Below the pieces are notes generated by a model. The model did not search any database and was not told the DNA's origin. It worked only from the letters and a program-made list of their open reading frames with translations. Shown here piece after piece: positions 63,513-64,000 of a stretch of DNA of 64,000 bases. A program made the position numbers and the translations under genes. How positions within the stretch are numbered: the stretch's first letter is position 1; every line of letters begins with the position of its first letter. Source of the stretch: Bacteroides sp. CAG:709 (GTDB taxonomy: Bacteria > Bacteroidota > Bacteroidia > Bacteroidales > UBA932). Location: the NCBI GenBank assembly GCA_000434935.1, contig FR882197.1:1-64000 (forward strand). Reading direction: 5' to 3'.

Positions 63513-64000
63513 TATTGATTAGTTTAACATATTGTTTCCAGATTCATGTACATCCGCAGCGCTTTGTGCACGTATACGCTGACGTTTTGCAAATGCGATT
63601 TCTGCAAAGATAAAAAATACATTTTTAAAATGCAACATAGTGTAACTTTTCGTAATTACGTGTAGTTGCTAAAGTTATAACGATTAATAAAATCAGATTT
63701 TTAGTAGACTCTCAATTTTATTTACAGTTTTTAATCAAATCCGACTTAAAAACTATCAAATTAAAACGAATAAAATTTTTAATTTTTCACATAAAATATC
63801 CCAAAAACGACATTTCGTGGCCCAGAAAAGACTTTTTTTATATGAAATCCATGATTTTTCAAGAAGAAATGCCGGTTTTTTCAAACGAATGGCTTTCAAA
63901 AACGATAATTGTAAAAAAATACGGCGTGATTTTTTCACCAAATCCGGATTCTCTAGCAGCATATCGTGGAAATGACCATCTGGAGAAACCACGTGACGGC
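63513..64000. other. AT-rich region upstream of SusC at the window edge
   Basis: 488 bases with the promoter at 63605-63635 and a very AT-rich stretch to about 63920. On the minus strand a frame is open from the window edge to the stop at 63756 (reads RHVVSPDGHFHDMLLENPDLVKK, then Lys/Phe-rich). It may be the end of a gene beyond the window or a chance frame. Nothing else was recognised. Confidence 0.4.
63605..63612 (-). promoter_or_regulatory. Promoter of the SusCD-subtilase locus
   Basis: Minus-strand TATCTTTG (-7 consensus), with a TTG 20 bases further upstream at about 63633-63635, fitting the Bacteroidota -33/-7 layout. It is about 100 bases before the susC ATG. Confidence 0.65.

Noticed and set aside
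63756..63992. 78-codon minus-strand gene with GTG start
   Set aside because: Very AT-rich, Lys/Phe-biased, overlaps the likely promoter-upstream region and has no recognisable motif; may be the end of a gene outside the window, so not called.

Overview
The window is a chromosomal segment from a member of the Bacteroidota, most likely order Bacteroidales. The evidence is two SusC/SusD outer-membrane uptake pairs, an ECF sigma/FecR anti-sigma pair, many SPII lipoproteins, Bacteroidota-only families (DUF4271, HU-CCDC81-like, the Bacteroidota RpoZ-like omega protein, DUF2723) and repeated TAnnTTTG promoter boxes. I cannot name a genus from the sequence alone.

Left part (about 0.3-15.6 kb): a minus-strand housekeeping operon rnr-trxB-bamD-omega-recN. 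It is followed by an intergenic nested palindrome, a TM2 protein, a DUF2752 protein, mgsA, tRNA-His, a carboxyltransferase-type protein whose swinging-arm domain lacks the biotin lysine, a Fur-family regulator, gpmI, a META lipoprotein, and a Fic gene framed by two copies of a paired GGTGGTAAA motif.

15.6-27.5 kb: one minus-strand uptake locus, reading ECF sigma -> FecR -> SusC (with STN signalling domain) -> SusD -> PKD/PQQ-propeller lipoprotein -> glycerophosphodiester phosphodiesterase -> fimbrillin-like/beta-helix lipoprotein. It looks like a trans-envelope-regulated system for a glycerophosphodiester-containing ligand.

27.5-43.5 kb: cell-envelope and translation genes. DUF2723-lepA-GT2-menA-GT4 are tightly packed on the minus strand. 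SUI1, DUF4271, hemD-like, rnpA and yidD follow on the plus strand. Then come rplM-rpsI-rpsB-tsf (minus), a CNNM-type protein, a bcp peroxiredoxin and tRNA-Val/tRNA-Asn.

43.6-64 kb: a membrane-anchored HU-like protein on the plus strand, then a long minus-strand run. Starting upstream this is SusC -> SusD -> a large surface lipoprotein (broken by a stop and a frameshift) -> subtilase 3 (frameshifted) -> small lipoprotein -> subtilase 2 -> subtilase 1 -> small lipoprotein -> uvrA -> uridine-kinase-like gene. The SusCD pair beside three tandem surface subtilases and two related small lipoproteins is the best candidate for an undescribed system: an outer-membrane protein-degrading and peptide-importing locus that is partly decaying. 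Two dispersed palindromic repeat families (two copies each) lie between genes. No CRISPR array, rRNA or intact insertion sequence was seen.
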